In this document: positions 6,599 to 10,543 of the stretch, piece after piece
How the letters are laid out: each line of letters begins with the position of its first letter
Position numbering within the stretch: the stretch's first letter is position 1
Assembly (NCBI GenBank): GCA_024224995.1
Contig: JAAENB010000406.1
Coordinates: 1-10,543, forward strand
Reading direction: 5' to 3'
Source: a bacterium
GTDB lineage: Bacteria; Spirochaetota; UBA4802; UBA5550
DNA: 10,543 bases
Notes under the pieces: generated by a model
Told to the model about the DNA's origin: nothing
Database searches by the model: none
What the model saw: the letters and a program-made list of their open reading frames with translations, nothing else
Translations under genes and position numbers: made by a program

Positions 6599-7420
6599 AT
6601 GAATATGAAAAATGATCCGTTCTGGGACGTGGAGAAGAGTGTTTTTAAAACCTCAGAGGGCGATATGGAACTGCCCATTTTTTACTATGATTTTTCCCAG
6701 GTTCTTTACCTGTTTTTGGTAAAACCCGGCAAACTTCGGCCGCTTCTTGAAGGAACAGGTCTTAAACCCTGTGTTATGCTCAATCACCGGGCAGTGGTTA
6801 TGCTTGTATTTTTTGAGTACCGCAGCACAAGCATTGGCACATATAATGAAGTGGGACTCTGCTCATTAACATACTCGGAAAAATGCAAAAAACCATTTTT
6901 CTATCTTCCAAGTATATTGAAAAGCGGTGACAGCTGGAAAACTGCAGCCTATGTGCATGACCTTCCCGTAACAACAAAAATAGCAAACGCGGGAGGAAGG
7001 GAGATATATGGATACCCCAAGTTTGTTACGGACATACCTTTTTCGCTTACTCCAAAGACCTTTGACGGAGCGGTACTGGATCCCGATACGGGTAAAAATA
7101 TTTTTTCAATAGCAGGCCCCTTAAGCAGGATGGGCGTGTCATTCCCCGCTATTGATATTGTCACCTATACAAATCATAAAGGACAGCAATTAAGGACCAA
7201 TATTACAACTGATGCCAAAGCAAAGTATAGCCTGTTCCCCAATATGAGATTAAAGGTAGGGGAGAGTAATCACAGGATGGCCAAAAACATGAGAGACCTT
7301 GGCCTTGATAATAAAAGGCCACTTTCCATAGCAACATCAGAAATTGCGCGTTCAAGGCTTCCACGGGGAATAGCAGTAACTCCTGATATGTTAGAAAGGA
7401 TTAAGAAAAAGGAGCTGTAA
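6599..7420 (+). CDS. Acetoacetate decarboxylase superfamily protein (ADC-like)
   Basis: A 273-residue cytosolic protein of the acetoacetate decarboxylase fold. Aligned by eye with the Clostridium enzyme, GTYNEV (80-85) supplies Glu84, equivalent to Glu76, and GGREIYGYPKF (132-142) supplies Lys141, equivalent to the Schiff-base Lys115. The adjacent Lys116, which lowers the pKa of the nucleophile in true decarboxylases, is Phe142 here. Superfamily members without the second lysine are known that do aldol/dehydration chemistry instead of decarboxylation, so the reaction is open: Schiff-base chemistry on a beta-keto acid or pyruvate-like substrate is the most that can be inferred. AAGGAGGA (6586-6593) overlaps the stop of the preceding gene and gives an excellent ribosome site for ATG 6599; the gap between genes is 11 bp, so it belongs to the same operon as the two dehydrogenases. 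Confidence 0.85.
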   Translation: MNMKNDPFWDVEKSVFKTSEGDMELPIFYYDFSQVLYLFLVKPGKLRPLLEGTGLKPCVMLNHRAVVMLVFFEYRSTSIGTYNEVGLCSLTYSEKCKKPFFYLPSILKSGDSWKTAAYVHDLPVTTKIANAGGREIYGYPKFVTDIPFSLTPKTFDGAVLDPDTGKNIFSIAGPLSRMGVSFPAIDIVTYTNHKGQQLRTNITTDAKAKYSLFPNMRLKVGESNHRMAKNMRDLGLDNKRPLSIATSEIARSRLPRGIAVTPDMLERIKKKEL

Positions 7421-7426
7421 ACTCAA

Positions 7427-8380
7427 ATGAAAAAAAAGATCTTTATAACAGGAATATCCGGCTATTTTGGGAGATGCCTCTGCAAAGAGTTGTTAAAAGA
7501 AAATTGGTGTGGTGATATTTACGGCATTGATATTAAAAAATCAGACGCGCTGAATAAGAAAATATTCGTTTACCATATGGACATGAACAGCGCGGACCTT
7601 GGGGACCTATTAAAGGAGCTGCAGCCCGATGTGCTGATCCATCTTGCCTTTATTGTTAATCCAATACATAATGAGAGGCTCATGACCCATATTAATATTG
7701 ATGGAACTAAAAATGTATTACAAGCGGCAGAAGAGTCCGGTATTCCCCAGGTAATGGTTGCCTCTTCCGGAGTAGCTTACGGCGCCTGGCCCGACAACCC
7801 GGTCCCCTTAAAAGAAACAGATCCAATACGCAAGCACCCCACTTTCAGATACGCAAAGGACAAGGCTGTTGTGGAAGAACTGTGTGCCCGGTACATGGAG
7901 AGAAATCCTCATACTGTTTTTAGTATAATACGGCCATGTATTGTATACGGCAGAAATGTTGATAATTATATATCAAACATTTTAGCCTTGCCTCTTGTTC
8001 CCCTGATAAAAGGATATGATACCGCGCAGCAGTTTGTTCATGAAGATGATGTTGCCGGCTCAATACTGGCAATATTAAAAAAAAGAGGAAGAGGCGCTTT
8101 CAACCTTGCGCCCGGGGACGCACTCCGCATGAGTGAAGTAGTAAAAAAAAGCGGTAAGGTTTCAATAAGCCTGCCCTTTGGATTCGCGAGGGCCGGATCG
8201 AAATTGTTATGGTTCCTGCGTTTCCCAATACTGAAGTTTCCCCCGAGCTTTATAGATTACGTTTGCTATCCCTGGCTCCTTGACAACAAGCGCATCCGGG
8301 ATGAGATGGGGTATACATTTAAATATTCATCTTCAGAAACCCTGGATGTTATGCTCAGGGCAGACTGTAAACAGCATTAA
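7427..8380 (+). CDS. NAD(P)-dependent epimerase/dehydratase (extended SDR)
   Basis: A 317-residue extended short-chain dehydrogenase. The Rossmann loop GISGYFG is at 9-15, the catalytic serine region ASSGVAYG at 112-119, and YAKDK at 142-146 gives the Tyr142/Lys146 pair. The epimerase-type motif QQFVHEDDVA is at 201-210. Aspartates after beta2 (GIDIKK, 33-38) favour NAD over NADP. Typical members act on nucleotide sugars, but relatives also oxidise or reduce 3-hydroxy/3-keto acyl or sterol substrates; the operon context with acyl-CoA dehydrogenases and an ADC-like protein favours the latter (inference). GGAG at 7411-7414 lies inside the preceding gene, 12 nt before the ATG, a long spacing that suggests translational coupling. 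The stop overlaps the stop of the convergent cyclase gene by 4 bp. Confidence 0.88.
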   Translation: MKKKIFITGISGYFGRCLCKELLKENWCGDIYGIDIKKSDALNKKIFVYHMDMNSADLGDLLKELQPDVLIHLAFIVNPIHNERLMTHINIDGTKNVLQAAEESGIPQVMVASSGVAYGAWPDNPVPLKETDPIRKHPTFRYAKDKAVVEELCARYMERNPHTVFSIIRPCIVYGRNVDNYISNILALPLVPLIKGYDTAQQFVHEDDVAGSILAILKKRGRGAFNLAPGDALRMSEVVKKSGKVSISLPFGFARAGSKLLWFLRFPILKFPPSFIDYVCYPWLLDNKRIRDEMGYTFKYSSSETLDVMLRADCKQH

Positions 8381-10077
8381 TCAAAACGTAACTCCTGAAA
8401 ATTATTAATACAAAAAACCGTCATTGACTCTTCTTTTCCTCTTACGTCAATGAGGGTTTTTTCAAGATTATCCTGCTGCAAAGCAGCTCTCTCCGCGACG
8501 GACGAAGAAATTATCAATTTGCATTTATGTTCTTTTGTCATACTTTCCAGTCTTGAAGCCGTATTTACGGCGTCCCCAATAGCTGTAAGGTGCCGGTTTT
8601 TTTTGTATCCCATATCGCCCACAACCACATGGCCGCAATGTATCCCCACTCCAATTTTCAGGGGATTTTCCAGTTCCGTTTGTAACTGCTCATTTAACAC
8701 AATCAGTTTTTCTTCCATCATTTCGGCTGCTCTCATGGCCGACTGGCACGCCTCTTTTATATCCACGTCTAGCCCAAAGAGGGCCATAATTCCATCACCA
8801 ATAAATTTATCGATATACCCGCCGTTCTCTGAAATGGCGTCACCCATGTATTCAAAATATTTATTCAGAATAAACACAATATCAAAAGGGATCTTTTTTT
8901 CGGACATACTGGTAAATCCGCGAATATCGGAAAAGAGAATGACAATCTCTTTGTCGGTACCTACGGAAGCTTTTCTTTTTCGGTACGCTTCTCCGGCGGT
9001 GAGTTCCGGCGGCAGGATGGGGTGGACCAGGCAATCTTCAACGGGCCGTACCTGGCAGGCCAGCCGTATATTCTCCCCTGCTTCTATGCTTTCCAGGATA
9101 TTTTTTTCCTCACCTGTCGCAGGCGGCAGTTTTTCAAACCCTTCGGTAAAATAGGTCCGGCACGTTGTACACCTGCCCCGTCCTCCGCAAACATGCGCAT
9201 GGGGAATATTGGACATGAGGCTGGTCTCCAGCAGGGTTGTTCCATTCCGGACCATTATTTTTTTCCCATTTAAGTACGATACCTGTATTGATTTTTTTCT
9301 TCCCACAAAACCAAGAAAGAGAGCCCGTAATAGAAAAAGAGCCAGTAAGCCCGGTACATAGAACAGGGTAAAAGGTTCAACAATACTTGTGACTTTTTCA
9401 AAAAAATTAATATTTCCCGGATTCGATTCCTTTTGGACCTTTTCAACCCAGACCGGGTCCATACTTTTTTTTACGGTGACTTCGTATCCTGCTTTCTGAG
9501 CTCCCCAGATGGAGATGATTGGCACAACAATGGCTATGGTAAATAAAAAATACTTAGCCTTCTGATACCACTCCGTAGACTTATAATAGATATAAAGGCT
9601 TATAACTGCATGGATCCAGGCAAGTGATGTCATAATTACGACTAAGTAAAAAAAATCAGGATAACCACTGGAAAGGAGAAATGTATAGGTGTCATCTACC
9701 CCGTGCATATGGTGGAGCCATCGTGTACCAACCATATGGCCTACCAGGGAAAAAGGAGGAATACTAAAGCCCAGAAGTATGCGCAGCCATTCCGTCTCAG
9801 ATATGCCTTTAAATGTCTTTTTCTTAAGAAGAGAATAGAGCGCTGTAAGCACATGTGTTGCAAGAAGAATAAATACAACCCAGTACAGGGGCGGGCTTCT
9901 CCAGAAAGCCAGGAAAATGATCCTTCCCTTTTCAAGGGTCGCCAGGCCAAATATGCCCAGTGCCGCGTTCAGAAGATGGGTAAGAAGAAAAAAAGATAAG
10001 CCCAGCCCGCTAATAAACTTTAACCTGGCGATCATGTCCATAGAGAATATATACTGAGTGACAGTTTTTTTTTGCAT
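8377..10077 (-). CDS. Membrane cytochrome b-like / 2Fe-2S ferredoxin / class III adenylate cyclase fusion
   Basis: A 566-residue inner-membrane protein in three parts. Residues about 18-260 contain roughly six membrane helices; the first four each hold a histidine (His34, His75, His114, His156) with spacing close to the four haem ligands of di-haem succinate dehydrogenase cytochrome b (Bacillus SdhC His28, 70, 113, 155). Residues about 263-355 are a 2Fe-2S ferredoxin domain with Cys297, Cys303, Cys306 and Cys341. Residues about 376-560 are a class III cyclase: FSDIRGFT with metal Asp384, DKFIGDGIMALFG with Lys424 and Asp428, and TAIGDAVNTASR with Thr498, Asn505 and Arg509. Lys424 with Thr498 fits class IIIb, ATP-using enzymes. 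Cyclase and ferredoxin domains should be cytosolic. cAMP output controlled by quinone, haem or Fe-S redox state is inferred. ATG 10077 follows AAGGGA (10090-10085) by 7 nt. Confidence 0.92.
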   Translation of the reverse strand: MQKKTVTQYIFSMDMIARLKFISGLGLSFFLLTHLLNAALGIFGLATLEKGRIIFLAFWRSPPLYWVVFILLATHVLTALYSLLKKKTFKGISETEWLRILLGFSIPPFSLVGHMVGTRWLHHMHGVDDTYTFLLSSGYPDFFYLVVIMTSLAWIHAVISLYIYYKSTEWYQKAKYFLFTIAIVVPIISIWGAQKAGYEVTVKKSMDPVWVEKVQKESNPGNINFFEKVTSIVEPFTLFYVPGLLALFLLRALFLGFVGRKKSIQVSYLNGKKIMVRNGTTLLETSLMSNIPHAHVCGGRGRCTTCRTYFTEGFEKLPPATGEEKNILESIEAGENIRLACQVRPVEDCLVHPILPPELTAGEAYRKRKASVGTDKEIVILFSDIRGFTSMSEKKIPFDIVFILNKYFEYMGDAISENGGYIDKFIGDGIMALFGLDVDIKEACQSAMRAAEMMEEKLIVLNEQLQTELENPLKIGVGIHCGHVVVGDMGYKKNRHLTAIGDAVNTASRLESMTKEHKCKLIISSSVAERAALQQDNLEKTLIDVRGKEESMTVFCINNFQELRFD

Positions 10078-10121
10078 GGTTTAGTCCCTTAGATCTGGTT
10101 AATCTGTTGCCTGACTAATAA

Positions 10122-10150
10122 AAAATAGCAGGTTAAATCAATATCGTCAA
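10122..10150 (-). promoter_or_regulatory. Predicted sigma70-type promoter for the cyclase gene
   Basis: On the minus strand TTGACG (10150-10145) and TATTTT (10127-10122) are 17 bp apart, a strong consensus pair. Transcription would start near 10115 and give a leader of about 38 nt before ATG 10077. This indicates that the cyclase is expressed independently of the gene to its right. Confidence 0.55.
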
Positions 10151-10203
10151 GTTCTTTTTTGCTCTATGAATTCGGGATTAGACTGATATTATCGAAGGGA
10201 AGT

Positions 10204-10237
10204 AATAGCCTGGTAATTCATGAATTACCAGGCTATT
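10204..10237. terminator. Perfect 34-bp palindrome, probable intrinsic terminator
   Basis: The left arm AATAGCCTGGTAATTCA and the right arm are exact reverse complements (17 bp each, no spacer), so RNA would form a long hairpin with a TTCATGAA tip. It begins 17 bp after the stop of the minus-strand gene at its right, as expected for that gene's terminator. The better T-run (10236-10240) is on the plus-strand side, however; the minus-strand side reads only ATTACTT. It may act in both directions, or it may be a regulator site upstream of the cyclase promoter. Confidence 0.6.
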
Positions 10238-10253
10238 TTTAAAAACATCTTAC

Positions 10254-10543
10254 TTATTTTGCTACACTAAAGATCTTTGCATACTGCTTTTCATTTTCGG
10301 TTGCTGATAAATACAGGTAAATATACGCATCATCTTGAATAAACGTAGAATTTCCGGAAGGCAAGCTGCCCAATTCTCCTAAACCATTGGTTTTTTTAAC
10401 AAGAGCTCCCCCGTTTTTGGATACTTTATACACTTCATCGCCCATGTAGTATATCCAGTCACCATCTTCCAGTATACCAGCAGGACCATTGGAATTGGTC
10501 TCATCCACTAACACCTTAAAAGAAGAAGACTCCGGAGTTTGAG
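10254..10543 (-). CDS. C-terminal part of a probable beta-propeller-like (DUF5050-type) protein
   Basis: The last 95 codons of a gene that enters from the right edge; the frame is open through 10541, so the GTG at 10514 is probably an internal Val and not the start. The sequence has repeat-like blades: GDWIYYMGDEVYKVSKNGGA followed by a similar block around DDAYIYLYLSATENE and a terminal KIFSVAK. The pattern IYY...VYKVSKNGG resembles the DUF5050/propeller-like repeats of secreted or lipid-anchored bacterial proteins. Location and ligand cannot be judged without the N-terminus. A strong hairpin lies 17 bp after the stop. Confidence 0.7.
   Translation of the reverse strand, partial: QTPESSSFKVLVDETNSNGPAGILEDGDWIYYMGDEVYKVSKNGGALVKKTNGLGELGSLPSGNSTFIQDDAYIYLYLSATENEKQYAKIFSVAK

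Noticed and set aside
8450..9154. Long plus-strand open frame opposite the cyclase gene (234 codons)
   Set aside because: Serine/proline-rich shadow of the cyclase coding strand with no ribosome site or domain.
9703..9999. Plus-strand basic 98-residue open frame opposite the membrane part of the cyclase
   Set aside because: Composition mirrors the antisense of hydrophobic helices; no independent support.
1..10543. CRISPR array, tRNA, rRNA or insertion sequence
   Set aside because: No regularly spaced repeats, no recognisable tRNA or rRNA segments, and no transposase reading frame or terminal inverted repeats were seen.

Overview
The window looks like a piece of a diderm bacterial chromosome. 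It has clear Shine-Dalgarno sites, a signal-peptide protein with a predicted outer-membrane beta-barrel, a lipoprotein, and a multi-domain class III nucleotide cyclase. Base composition is moderately AT-rich, and intergenic gaps are more so. A relaxed lipobox ending in Asn-Cys, LamG lipoproteins, ferredoxin-linked cyclases and repeated AAA-ATPase/PD-(D/E)XK genes would all fit the Spirochaetota, but that is a low-confidence inference and no ribosomal RNA or other marker gene is present.

Left part (1-2008, + strand): the 3' end of one AAA-ATPase-like/PD-(D/E)XK protein gene, then a 210-bp gap with a good promoter and a short dispersed-type palindrome, then a complete second copy. The last 235 bp of the two copies differ at only four bases. 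Next (2027-3813, - strand) comes a two-gene unit. A broken gene for a signal-peptide/FN3/beta-barrel protein (one nonsense codon and one frameshift at an A AAA AAG heptamer) is followed 3 bp later by an intact LamG-domain lipoprotein.

Middle part (4045-8380, + strand): a tight four-gene unit with gaps of 2, 11 and 6 bp, read from a divergent promoter region at 3814-4044. It encodes an acyl-CoA dehydrogenase homologue that lacks the catalytic glutamate, a second acyl-CoA dehydrogenase that keeps it, an acetoacetate-decarboxylase-fold protein that keeps the Schiff-base lysine but not its neighbour lysine, and an extended short-chain dehydrogenase/epimerase. I infer a heteromeric acyl-CoA dehydrogenase plus two downstream steps of an uncharacterised acyl-CoA or beta-keto pathway. 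The substrate cannot be read from sequence.

Right part (8377-10543, - strand): a cyclase whose N-terminus resembles a four-histidine succinate-dehydrogenase-type cytochrome b, followed by a 2Fe-2S ferredoxin domain and a class III catalytic domain, so probably a redox-controlled cAMP synthase. It has its own promoter and overlaps the end of the dehydrogenase gene tail-to-tail by 4 bp. A perfect 34-bp palindrome separates it from the 3' end of a probable beta-propeller-like gene that runs out of the window.
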